In this document: positions 39,575 to 48,080 of the stretch, piece after piece
Numbering within the stretch: the first letter of the stretch is position 1
Layout of the letters: every line of letters starts with the position of its first letter
Origin: Pseudomonas sp. 10-1B
Lineage (GTDB): Bacteria; Pseudomonadota; Gammaproteobacteria; Pseudomonadales; Pseudomonadaceae
DNA length: 64,000 nt
Reading direction: 5' to 3'
Assembly (NCBI RefSeq): GCF_000935045.1
Contig: NZ_JYKS01000007.1
Coordinates: 1 to 64,000 of the forward strand
Translations under genes and position numbers: made by a program
Notes under the pieces: model-generated
Databases searched by the model: none
Told to the model about the DNA's origin: nothing
What the model saw: only the letters and a program-made list of their open reading frames with translations

Positions 39575-40534
39575 ATGAACCGATACGCTCCCAGAATCTT
39601 CGCCACCGCACTGATCGCCCTGCTCGCTGCAGCCGGTGGGCTGGGGTACTGGAAGTCGCTCCACGACCAGTTGCCCGAAGGCCTGAGCATGGGCAACGGC
39701 CGCCTCGAAGCCACCGAAGTGCAGATCGCCAGCAAAATCCCCGGCCGCCTGGCCGAAGTGCTGGTCGACGAAGGTGACAAGGTAACCCGCGGCCAACTCC
39801 TGGCACGTATCGACACCCGCACCATGGAAGCCCAGCGTAGCCAGGCCGAAGCCGAAGTGCTGCGCGCCCGGGAAAACTACGCGGCCGCCCAGGCCAGCGT
39901 GCAACTGCGCCAAAGCGAACTGCTGCTGGCCAGCCAGGAGCTCAAGCGCGTGCGCGAGATCTTCCAGCGCAAGTACGCCAGCCAGCAACTGCTCGACCAG
40001 CAGCAGGCGCGTTTCGACACGGCCAACGCCGCTGTGGTCGCCGCCCGCGCTCAACTGGCGGCGATCAAGGCCGCCATCGGTGCCGCCGAGGCCCAGGTGG
40101 CGCAGCTCACCAGTGAAATCGACGACAGCAGCCTGCGCGCGCCGATCGACGGCATCATCCAGCTGCGCCTGGCCGAGCCCGGCGAAGTATTGGGTGCTGG
40201 CGGCCGCGTGCTGATGCTGATCGACCCGAGCGATCAGTACATGAATCTCTACCTGCCGGCCTCCACCAGCGGCCAGCTGACCGTGGGCGACCAGGCCCGT
40301 ATCGTGCTCGACGCCCTGCCCGAGCGGGCACTGCCGGCCAAGGTGGCGTTTGTCGCGGCCAAGGCCCAGTTCACCCCAAAGCAGGTGGAAACCCGCGACG
40401 AACGGCAGAAGCTGGTGTTCCGCGTCAAACTGCGCCTGAGCGACCCCGATGCCGTGCCGCAGGCCAAACCAGGCATGCCCGGTGCCGGCTATGTACGCAC
40501 GGCTGAAGTGGACTGGCCGGCCAACCTGCAATGA
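39575..40534 (+). CDS. HlyD-family periplasmic adaptor (YhiI-like)
   Basis: This 319-residue membrane fusion protein has an N-terminal signal anchor (about residues 8-26). It has a lipoyl half motif (ASKIPGRLAEVLVDEGDKVTRGQLL), a long coiled coil (about 85-190) and a beta-barrel. It opens an operon with an RbbA-type ABC protein and a permease, matching E. coli yhiI-rbbA-yhhJ. Its stop overlaps the next start by 4 nt. Confidence 0.9.
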   Translation: MNRYAPRIFATALIALLAAAGGLGYWKSLHDQLPEGLSMGNGRLEATEVQIASKIPGRLAEVLVDEGDKVTRGQLLARIDTRTMEAQRSQAEAEVLRARENYAAAQASVQLRQSELLLASQELKRVREIFQRKYASQQLLDQQQARFDTANAAVVAARAQLAAIKAAIGAAEAQVAQLTSEIDDSSLRAPIDGIIQLRLAEPGEVLGAGGRVLMLIDPSDQYMNLYLPASTSGQLTVGDQARIVLDALPERALPAKVAFVAAKAQFTPKQVETRDERQKLVFRVKLRLSDPDAVPQAKPGMPGAGYVRTAEVDWPANLQ

Positions 40535-43251
40535 ACGCCCCGGCACTGCTGGCCGAGGGTATCAGCCACCGCTATGGCGACCTGACGGCCCTGCACACCC
40601 TTGGTTTCAGCCTGCCGGCGGGCACCCGCTGCGCGCTGATCGGCCCGGATGGGGCTGGCAAATCGACCCTGCTGGGGCTGATCGCTGGCGTCAAACGCCT
40701 GCAACAGGGCGAACTACAGGTGCTGGGTGGCTCGATCCGCCAGCGCCGGCATCGCGCGGCGCTTTACCCGAAAGTGGCGTTCATGCCGCAGGGGCTGGGC
40801 AACAACCTGTACCCGGAACTGTCGATCAGCGAGAACATCCGCTTTTTCGCCACCCTGTTCGGCCTGGGCCGGCGCGAGTGCGAGCAACGCATGGCCAACC
40901 TGCTGCAGGCCACCGACCTGCAGCGCTTTGCCGAACGCCCGGCCGGCAAGCTGTCGGGCGGCATGAAGCAGAAGCTGGGCCTGTGCTGCGCGCTGATCCA
41001 CGAGCCGGACCTGCTGATCCTCGACGAACCCACCACCGGGGTCGACCCTCTGTCGCGGCGGCGCTTCTGGGAACTGGTCGGACAGGTCCGCGCGCAGCGC
41101 CCGCAACTGACCCTGCTGGTGGCCACCGCCTACATGGAAGAAGCCGAACAGTTCGAGCATTGCCTGATGCTCGATGGCGGCCGCCTGCTCGCTGCCGGCC
41201 CCAGCCACGAGCTGGCCGCAGTCACCTCCAGTGGCAAGCTGGACGACGCCTTCACCCACTACCAGGGTGCGGGCAAGGCGCAACACCCATCACTCATCAT
41301 CCCGCCGCGCCCGGCCACTGACGGCCCGGTCGCCATCGAGGCCCACGACCTGACCCTGCGCTTTGGCGACTTTACCGCGGTGAACAAGGTCAGTTTCGCC
41401 ATTGGCCGCGGGGAGATCTTCGGTTTCCTCGGCTCCAACGGCTGCGGCAAGACCACCACCATGAAAGTGCTCACCGGCCTGATGCCGGCCAGCGAGGGCA
41501 GCGCCAGCTTGCTGGGCCGCCCGGTGGACGCCAGCGACCTGGCCACGCGCAAGCGGGTCGGGTTCATGTCGCAGAGCTTCTCCCTGTATGGCGAACTCAG
41601 CACCCGGCAGAACCTGGCCTTGCACGCGCGCCTGTTCGACCTGCCCAAGGCCGAGAGCGCCCAGCGCATTGATGAACTGATCGAACGCTTCGACCTCGGC
41701 GGTATCGCCGAGCAACCGTCCGCCGCCCTGCCCCTTGGCCTGCGCCAGCGCCTGTCGCTGGCGGTCGCGGTGCTGCACCGTCCCGAAGTGTTGATCCTCG
41801 ACGAGCCGACCTCCGGCGTGGACCCGGCCGCCCGGGACGACTTCTGGCGCCTGCTGGTGGAGCTGTCACGCGAACAGGGCGTGACCATCTTCCTCTCCAC
41901 CCACTTCATGAACGAAGCCCAACGCTGCGACCGCATCTCGCTGATGCATGCCGGCCGGGTACTGGCCTGCGACACACCGGCTGCGCTGCAACGCCAGTAC
42001 CAGGGCGACACCCTGGAAGACGCGTTCGTGCGCTGCCTGGAGCAAGCCCAGGAACTGGCCCCGCAAGCCACTGACCACAGTGTGCTGGAGCAGGCGGCCA
42101 CACCCACGCCGCCCCTGCGCCGGGGCTTCAGCCTGCGCCGCCTGCTGGCCGTGGCCAGCCGCGAGGGCAAGGAGCTGCTGCGTGACAAGGTGCGCCTGGC
42201 CTTCGCCCTGCTGGGCGCGGTGTTCATGATGGTGATCTTCGGCTACGGCATTTCGCTGGATGTGGAAAACCTCGCCTTCGCCGTGCACGACCAGGACCAG
42301 AGCCCGCAGAGCCGGGCCTACCTCGAAGCCTTCCGCGGCTCACGCTATTTCGCCGAACAGGCGCCGATCCGCGATAGCCGTGAGCTGCACCAGCGCCTGC
42401 AGCGCTCGGAAATCAAACTGGCGCTGGAGATTCCGCCCGGGTTTGGCCGCGACCTGTATGCCGGGCGCCAACCGGTGGTGGCGGCCTGGCTCGACGGCGG
42501 CATGCCGTTCCGCGCAGAAACCAGCCGCAACTACGTGGAAGCGGTACACCAGGCCAACCTCGAACAACTGGCTGCGGCCAGCCAGCAGCCGCAGCCGCGC
42601 CAGGACCTGGTGCGCCTGGAAACCCGTTTTCGCTACAACCAGGACGTGGTCAGCGTGAATGCCATCGGCCCGGGGGTAATGGCGCTGATCCTGGCCTTCA
42701 TACCGGCCATGCTCACCGCCCTGGGCATCGTCCGCGAGAAAGAGCTCGGCTCTATCACCAACTTCTACGCCACGCCCCTTACCCGCCTGGAGTTCCTGCT
42801 CGGCAAGCAGATGCCGTACCTGGCCGTGAGCCTGGTCAACCTGGCGTTGCTGGTGGCGATGAACCGCTGGCTGTTCGCCGTACCGCTCAAGGGCAGCGTG
42901 CTGGCCCTGGCCTGTGGCGGCGTCGCGTACCTGCTGGCGACCACCAGCCTGGGTTTGCTGATCTCGGCCTTCACCCGCACCCAGATCGCCGCCATCCTCG
43001 GCACCATGATCATCACCAGCCTGCCGACCATCCAGTTTTCCGGGCTGATCGTGCCGCGCTCGTCGCTGGACGGCGCAGCGGCGGTGATGGGCCAGTTGTT
43101 CCCGGCGGGCTATTTCCTCGATATCGCGGTCGGCACCTTCACCAAGGCACTGGGCCTGCGCGAGCTGTGGCCGCAGTGCCTGATCCTGCTGAGCTTCTTT
43201 GCCGTGTTCACCGGCCTGAGCCTGGCCATGCTGAAGAAGCAGGAGGCCTGA
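40531..43251 (+). CDS. RbbA-type ABC transporter: two ATPase domains fused to a permease
   Basis: This 906-residue protein has two ATP-binding domains. The first has Walker A GPDGAGKST (38-46), signature LSGGMKQK and Walker B LLILDEPTTGVDP. The second has Walker A GSNGCGKTT (301-309), signature altered to LPLGLRQRLSLA, and Walker B VLILDEPTSGVDP. From about residue 550 an ABC-2 membrane domain follows, with one helix, a periplasmic loop and a cluster of helices near the end. E. coli RbbA has this layout and was linked to ribosomes, but with an HlyD adaptor and a YhhJ-like permease an export role is likely. Confidence 0.9.
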   Translation: MNAPALLAEGISHRYGDLTALHTLGFSLPAGTRCALIGPDGAGKSTLLGLIAGVKRLQQGELQVLGGSIRQRRHRAALYPKVAFMPQGLGNNLYPELSISENIRFFATLFGLGRRECEQRMANLLQATDLQRFAERPAGKLSGGMKQKLGLCCALIHEPDLLILDEPTTGVDPLSRRRFWELVGQVRAQRPQLTLLVATAYMEEAEQFEHCLMLDGGRLLAAGPSHELAAVTSSGKLDDAFTHYQGAGKAQHPSLIIPPRPATDGPVAIEAHDLTLRFGDFTAVNKVSFAIGRGEIFGFLGSNGCGKTTTMKVLTGLMPASEGSASLLGRPVDASDLATRKRVGFMSQSFSLYGELSTRQNLALHARLFDLPKAESAQRIDELIERFDLGGIAEQPSAALPLGLRQRLSLAVAVLHRPEVLILDEPTSGVDPAARDDFWRLLVELSREQGVTIFLSTHFMNEAQRCDRISLMHAGRVLACDTPAALQRQYQGDTLEDAFVRCLEQAQELAPQATDHSVLEQAATPTPPLRRGFSLRRLLAVASREGKELLRDKVRLAFALLGAVFMMVIFGYGISLDVENLAFAVHDQDQSPQSRAYLEAFRGSRYFAEQAPIRDSRELHQRLQRSEIKLALEIPPGFGRDLYAGRQPVVAAWLDGGMPFRAETSRNYVEAVHQANLEQLAAASQQPQPRQDLVRLETRFRYNQDVVSVNAIGPGVMALILAFIPAMLTALGIVREKELGSITNFYATPLTRLEFLLGKQMPYLAVSLVNLALLVAMNRWLFAVPLKGSVLALACGGVAYLLATTSLGLLISAFTRTQIAAILGTMIITSLPTIQFSGLIVPRSSLDGAAAVMGQLFPAGYFLDIAVGTFTKALGLRELWPQCLILLSFFAVFTGLSLAMLKKQEA

Positions 43252-43252
43252 G

Positions 43253-44365
43253 ATGTCGCGCCTGAACCACACCCTGCGCCTGGGCCTGAAAGAGCTGACC
43301 AGCCTGCGCCATGACAGCGTACTGCTGCTGTTCCTGCTGTATGCCTTCAGCGTGGCCATCTACATGCCCGCGGCCGGCTCGGTGATCGGCGTGCACAACG
43401 CCAGCGTCGCGGTGGTGGACGAAGACCACAGCCTGCTCTCGCGCAAGCTCGGCGAAGCCCTGCAACCGCCCGAATTCCAGCCCGCCGTGCCGCTGGCCCC
43501 GGACCGCCTGGACCAGGCCATGGACAGCGGCCAGTACACCTTCGTGATCAATGTGCCGGTGAACTTCCAGAGCGACCTGCTGGCCGGGCGCTCGCCCGAG
43601 CTGCAAATCAACGTCGACGCCACGGCCATGAGCCAGGCGTTCATGGGCGCCGGCTATATCGGCCGTATCTTCGAGCGCGAGCTGCTCGACTACAGCCAGC
43701 GCAGCGACGGGCAAAGCCCGGTACTGATTAACGCCAAGGCCCTGTTCAACCCCAACCTGGAAGGTGGCTGGTTCCTGGCGGTGATTCAGATCGTCAACAA
43801 CATCACCATCCTGGCGATCATCCTCACCGGCACCGCGCTGCTGCGCGAGCGCGAGCACGGCACCCTCGACCATCTGCTGGTGCTGCCGCTGACCGCGCTG
43901 GAGATCATGCTGGCGAAAATCGCCAGCAACGCACTGGTCGTGGTGATCTGCACCTGGATTTCGCTGGTGGTGGTGGTCAAGGGCGCGCTGGGTGTGCCGT
44001 TGTCCGGCTCGATGGGGCTGTTCCTCGGCGTGACTGCGCTGTACCTGTTCGCCAGTACCGCGCTGGGCATCTTCCTCGCCACCTTGGCACGCTCGACGCC
44101 GCAGTTCGGCCTGCTGGCGATCCCGGTGATCATCCCGATGCTGTTGCTGTCCGGCGGCAGCACCCCGCTGGACAGCATGCCGCAGTGGCTGCAGTGGGTG
44201 ATGCAGGGGTCGCCATCGACGCACTTCGTCAGCCTCGGTGCAGCGATCCTGTTCCGCGATGCCGGGTGGGCGGTGGTATGGCCGGATATCCTGGCGCTGG
44301 CCTTGATCGGGCTGGTGTTCTTCAGCGTGGCCCTGGCGCGGTTTCGCCGTAGCCTGGCGTCCTGA
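43253..44365 (+). CDS. ABC-2 type permease (YhhJ-like)
   Basis: This 370-residue membrane protein has one N-terminal helix (about 22-42), a periplasmic loop and five or so C-terminal helices. It starts 1 nt after the RbbA-like gene. It is homologous to the membrane half of that protein, so the two probably form the translocation pore. No outer-membrane factor is nearby. Confidence 0.9.
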   Translation: MSRLNHTLRLGLKELTSLRHDSVLLLFLLYAFSVAIYMPAAGSVIGVHNASVAVVDEDHSLLSRKLGEALQPPEFQPAVPLAPDRLDQAMDSGQYTFVINVPVNFQSDLLAGRSPELQINVDATAMSQAFMGAGYIGRIFERELLDYSQRSDGQSPVLINAKALFNPNLEGGWFLAVIQIVNNITILAIILTGTALLREREHGTLDHLLVLPLTALEIMLAKIASNALVVVICTWISLVVVVKGALGVPLSGSMGLFLGVTALYLFASTALGIFLATLARSTPQFGLLAIPVIIPMLLLSGGSTPLDSMPQWLQWVMQGSPSTHFVSLGAAILFRDAGWAVVWPDILALALIGLVFFSVALARFRRSLAS

Positions 44366-44387
44366 ACAAAAGCCGAAACCTGCGCAA

Positions 44388-44480
44388 TCCCTGTGGGAGC
44401 GGGCGAGCCCGCGAACACCGGCGCAGCCGGTGCCATTCACCGCGCCGCCTGCTTCGCGGGCTTGCCCGCTCCCACAGGTC
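44388..44480. repeat. Class A REP pair
   Basis: An inverted and a forward REP flank a caccggcgcagccggtg stem, at the 3' end of the exporter operon and of the convergent FliL-like gene. Confidence 0.88.
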
Positions 44481-44537
44481 CCGGCAAGGCCATTGGATGA
44501 AAATTCTATCCGAGGTCCGCTAGCTCTAACGAGCGGG

Positions 44538-44942
44538 TCACTGCACGATCAAGTTGTTGAACAGCAAGTCCTCAACGATCGGCTTGCCCTCTTCGGCTTC
44601 CATCACCTGCTGCACCTGCTTCAGCGCCTCTTGGCGAAGATGCTCCTTGGCCTCGACGTTGCTCATGCCGTCCAACGACTGCTGGGTGAACAGCGCCACC
44701 AGTTGGTTACGGATCAGCGGTTCATGGTGCTGCACCGCCTTGGCGGCTTCGGCACCGCTCACGCGCAGGGCCACGTCAGCCTTGTACACGCGCAGCCGCG
44801 GGCCGCCGTCGAGGGCATAGTTGCCGACAAAGGGCGGGGTCAGGCTGATGTAGGCGACCTTGGGCGCCCCTTCCTTGGCTTCCTCGGCCATGGCCGCAGC
44901 CGGCAGCAACAGCGCCAGCACCATCAAGATCCACGCTTTCAC
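44538..44942 (-). CDS. FliL-like secreted protein
   Basis: This 134-residue protein begins at GTG (44942), with GAGGAG 7 nt upstream. A cleavable signal peptide (cut near residue 19, AAAMA-EE) precedes a FliL-type domain (VAYISLTPPFVGNY, and the C-terminal VEDLLFNNLIVQ). True FliL keeps a membrane anchor and sits among flagellar genes; this copy does neither, so it is a FliL-domain paralogue of unknown role. Confidence 0.82.
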   Translation of the reverse strand: MKAWILMVLALLLPAAAMAEEAKEGAPKVAYISLTPPFVGNYALDGGPRLRVYKADVALRVSGAEAAKAVQHHEPLIRNQLVALFTQQSLDGMSNVEAKEHLRQEALKQVQQVMEAEEGKPIVEDLLFNNLIVQ

Positions 44943-45099
44943 GAATTCGCTCCTCAATACAGTTGGCGCCAGCTTACCCAGCACACCGCTCAAACCCAAG
45001 CCCGGGCTTATGCCAGCCCATCAGGGCGGGCCATGCTCGTTGACCCGGCAGGCGGCCCTCCTACACTTATCGGCCACTACCCGCAAAGGAATAGCCCCG

Positions 45100-46077
45100 A
45101 TGAAAGCTGTATTGTGCAAAACCCTGGGTCCGGCGCGCGACCTGGTGCTGGAAGAGGTGGCCAGCCCGGTGCCGAAGAAGAACGAGATCCTGCTGGATGT
45201 GCAGGCCGCCGGGGTCAACTTCCCCGATACCCTGATCATCGAAGGCAAATACCAGTTCCAGCCACCGTTGCCGTTCTCCCCCGGCGGCGAGGCGGCAGGG
45301 GTGGTTGCTGCAGTCGGGGAAAAGGCCGGCGCGTTCAAGGTGGGCGACCGGGTCATGGCGCTCACCGGCTGGGGCGCATTCGCCGAACAGGTGGCGGTGC
45401 CGTTCTACAACGTGCTGCCGATCCCGGCGAGCATGGACTTCACCACCGCTGCGGCGTTCGGCATGACCTACGGCACGTCCATGCATGCCCTGCGCCAGCG
45501 TGGCCAGTTGCAGGCAGGGGAAACCCTGCTGGTGCTGGGTGCGTCCGGCGGGGTCGGCCTGGCGGCGGTGGAAATCGGCAAGGCCATGGGCGCGCGGGTG
45601 ATCGCGGCCGCCAGTAGTGCCGAAAAACTGGCCGTGGCCAAGGCGGCCGGGGCGGATGAACTGATCGACTACAGCCAGGCCAGCTTGCGTGAAGAGATCA
45701 AACGCCTGACCGGTGGCCAGGGCGTGGATGTGGTCTACGACCCGGTCGGTGGCGAGCTGTTCGAACAAGCGGTGCGCGGGCTGGCCTGGAATGGCCGACT
45801 GCTGGTAGTGGGGTTTGCCAGCGGGACCATCCCGCAGCTAGCAGCCAACCTGGTGTTGCTCAAGGGCGCGGCGGTGCTGGGGGTGTTCTGGGGGGCGTTT
45901 GCCCAGCGCCAGCCGGAGGACAATGCCGCCAACTTCCGGCAGCTGTTTGCCTGGCATGCCGAGGGCAAGTTGAAGCCGCTGGTGTCGCAGACTTATCCAC
46001 TGGCTGAAGCCGGGGCTGCCATTGAGAAACTGGGGCAGCGGCAGGCTGTGGGTAAGTTGGTGGTGCTGGCCAGGTAA
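45100..46077 (+). CDS. NADPH:quinone oxidoreductase family protein (zinc-free MDR)
   Basis: This 325-residue medium-chain reductase is of the QOR type. The GroES-like N-terminal half lacks zinc ligands. The cofactor fold shows VLGASGGVGLAAVEIG with A/S residues typical of NADPH preference. AAAGGA lies upstream of the ATG at 45100. The substrate could be quinones or other enones. Confidence 0.9.
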   Translation: MKAVLCKTLGPARDLVLEEVASPVPKKNEILLDVQAAGVNFPDTLIIEGKYQFQPPLPFSPGGEAAGVVAAVGEKAGAFKVGDRVMALTGWGAFAEQVAVPFYNVLPIPASMDFTTAAAFGMTYGTSMHALRQRGQLQAGETLLVLGASGGVGLAAVEIGKAMGARVIAAASSAEKLAVAKAAGADELIDYSQASLREEIKRLTGGQGVDVVYDPVGGELFEQAVRGLAWNGRLLVVGFASGTIPQLAANLVLLKGAAVLGVFWGAFAQRQPEDNAANFRQLFAWHAEGKLKPLVSQTYPLAEAGAAIEKLGQRQAVGKLVVLAR

Positions 46078-46101
46078 GGCTTTAGATCTTCATCAGCAGT
46101 C

Positions 46102-46173
46102 CCGGCCTCTTCGCGGGCAAGCCCGCTCCTACAGAGGGCTGTGTAGGAGCGGGTTTACCCGCGAAGAGGCCGG
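46102..46173. repeat. Class A REP pair forming a 72-bp hairpin
   Basis: The arms 46102-46133 and 46142-46173 are complementary over 32 bp with two mismatches, with an 8-nt loop. It lies between convergent genes and is a probable two-way terminator. Confidence 0.9.
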
Positions 46174-46183
46174 CCCAGGCTGA

Positions 46184-46834
46184 TCAAACCTCACGCAGGT
46201 TATGACAGCGCCTGAACCGCGCCTCCAGGTTGCGATCAGGCATCTGGTGGCTGCGCAGGGCATTCAAGGTCTGTTCGACATAGTCGCGCGTGCTGCCATA
46301 GCGCCCCTTGGCACTGGCCAGGATCTGGCTGAGCAAGGTATCCGGCAGGTTGCCGGCATAGCACGGCAAATGCCGCTCCAGCACGAAACCTAGGGCCTGC
46401 ACCTTGCTGCCATCGCCCAGCCGGCAGCTGAGCCAGTGCGGCCGGTACGCCGGGAACGGCATCTCGCGTTGCCACAGGGCCATCAGCGAGTCGTCCAGGT
46501 TGCTTTCATCCAGCCTGAAGGCAAAGCCACTGCAGGAACCACCGCGGTCCAGGCCAAATACCAGGCCGGGGGTTTCCGGGGTGCCGCGGTGTTCGTGCGA
46601 CCACAAGTACAAGCCACGATGATAACCATGTACCCGCGCGCGTTGACGCTCTACCGAGTTGCATTCCGGACGCCATATCAACGATCCATAGGCGAACAAC
46701 CAAACCGGGCCGCCCTGATGCTGTGACATGGTCATCTGCATGGAGTTGTACAGTTGCTCGCGAGTCAGTTGCTGACCGAAGTCGAGCGAGGGAGGATAAG
46801 TAACTTTCCAGGACGAACTTTCAAGTGCCGACAT
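46184..46834 (-). CDS. chaC: ChaC-type gamma-glutamylcyclotransferase
   Basis: This 216-residue protein belongs to the family that degrades glutathione to 5-oxoproline and Cys-Gly. The substrate-binding loop is WLFAYGSLIWRPE, and the catalytic Glu is probably in FVLERHLPCYAG. About 40 residues precede the YGSL motif, so the start could be one of the internal Met codons (residues 32-36). The gene stands alone. Confidence 0.9.
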   Translation of the reverse strand: MSALESSSWKVTYPPSLDFGQQLTREQLYNSMQMTMSQHQGGPVWLFAYGSLIWRPECNSVERQRARVHGYHRGLYLWSHEHRGTPETPGLVFGLDRGGSCSGFAFRLDESNLDDSLMALWQREMPFPAYRPHWLSCRLGDGSKVQALGFVLERHLPCYAGNLPDTLLSQILASAKGRYGSTRDYVEQTLNALRSHQMPDRNLEARFRRCHNLREV

Positions 46835-46911
46835 AAGCTGCCGCCATTATTCCCTGTGAACTACGCATGTAGCGAAAAACGATCTCAAGCAGCAATTATG
46901 TACCGCCTGTT

Positions 46912-46948
46912 CCGGCCCTATCGCCGGCAAGCCGGCTCCCATAAGGGA
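46912..46948. repeat. Single class B REP
   Basis: A lone ggccctatcgccggcaagcc unit lies upstream of chaC. It is the only clear unpaired REP in the window. Confidence 0.8.
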
Positions 46949-47062
46949 GTCATGCATAACCTAAGGCAGACCGGTGCGTTAGCTCAAGTATATGTCGGAA
47001 TTTTCATCGAGCATTCCGACGATTGGGAATTATTATTCCTGGCCGTGTGAAAGTTATTAGCC

Positions 47063-47085
47063 AAGGCGGTAACAATTACCGCCTT
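47063..47085. terminator. Hairpin downstream of the 2Fe-2S reductase gene
   Basis: AAGGCGGTAA and TTACCGCCTT form a perfect 10-bp stem with a 3-nt loop, 27 nt past the reductase stop. The U-run is weak in either direction. Confidence 0.55.
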
Positions 47086-47111
47086 ATACCCAAACTTTCA
47101 AACTTCGGTTA

Positions 47112-48080
47112 TTAGCCGCGCGGGGCGTAGGCGAACACATCCGCACGCATGCGGTGCGCATCCATGCCGGCCTCGACCAGGGCGTCGAGGGTGGCGTAGA
47201 TCATGTTCGGCGAGCCACTGGCATACACATGCACGGTATTGAGATCGCCAATATCCTCGCAGACGGCCTCATGCAGCATGCCGCAACGGCCTTCCCAACC
47301 ACAAAGGTCGCTGACCACCTGGTGCAGGAACAGGTTGGGCAGACGCTGCCATTCGTCCCAGTGCTCGATCTGGTAGAAGTCCTCGGGCTGGCGTACGCCC
47401 CAGTAAAGATGTACCGGGTGCTTGAAACCCTTGGCCCGGCAATGCTCGACCAGGCTGTGCATCTGCCCCATGCCGGTGCCAGCGGCAATCAGCACCAGCG
47501 GCCCATCGGGCAGCTCGGCCAGGTGGGTGTCACCGAATGGCATTTCGATGCGCGCCAGGCGGTCGCGCTGCAGCTGCGCGATCAGTTGCAGCGCGCTGGG
47601 CTCACGCGCCAGCACATGCAGCTCCAGCTCACGCCCGGCGTGCGGCGCGGAGGCCAGCGAGAAAGCCGCCTGCTTGCCGCCCTCGCGCTCGATCATCAGG
47701 TACTGCCCGGCGTGATAGCGCGGTGGCTTGCCGGCCGGCGCGCGCAGACGCACGCGCCAGACGTCGCCGCCGACGTCGACGCATTCAGTGACGCTGCATG
47801 CCAGCTTGCGCACCGGCAGCTCGCCCAAGGCGAGCACACCATCCCAGAGCAACACGCAGTCCTCCAGCGGTTCGGCAATGCAGGTGAACAGCTCGCCATG
47901 GTCGCGCACTTCGCCGTTCTGGCGTACCCGGCCTTCGACCAGCAACGCGGCGCAGACATGGCAATTGCCATTGCGGCAGCTGTTCGGGCAGTCATAGCCC
48001 AGCCGCCGCGCTCCATCCAGGATCCGTTCCCCGGGTTCAAGCGCCAGCACCGCCCCGGACGGCTGCAACGTTACCTGCAT
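47112..48080 (-). CDS. 2Fe-2S ferredoxin-NAD(P)H flavin reductase coupled to ubiD
   Basis: This 322-residue protein has an N-terminal plant-type 2Fe-2S domain (Cys in DCPNSCRNGNCHVC, and a fourth Cys in FTCIAEP). FAD- and NAD-binding domains of the FNR family follow (AGQYLMIEREGGKQAAFSLAS, LIAAGTGMGQMHSL). It is usually annotated as CDP-6-deoxy-delta-3,4-glucoseen reductase-like. Its ATG shares one base with the ubiD stop (TGATG), so it is coupled to ubiD. E. coli has fre, a plain flavin reductase, in the same place. A role in supplying electrons or reduced flavin is inferred. Confidence 0.88.
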   Translation of the reverse strand: MQVTLQPSGAVLALEPGERILDGARRLGYDCPNSCRNGNCHVCAALLVEGRVRQNGEVRDHGELFTCIAEPLEDCVLLWDGVLALGELPVRKLACSVTECVDVGGDVWRVRLRAPAGKPPRYHAGQYLMIEREGGKQAAFSLASAPHAGRELELHVLAREPSALQLIAQLQRDRLARIEMPFGDTHLAELPDGPLVLIAAGTGMGQMHSLVEHCRAKGFKHPVHLYWGVRQPEDFYQIEHWDEWQRLPNLFLHQVVSDLCGWEGRCGMLHEAVCEDIGDLNTVHVYASGSPNMIYATLDALVEAGMDAHRMRADVFAYAPRG

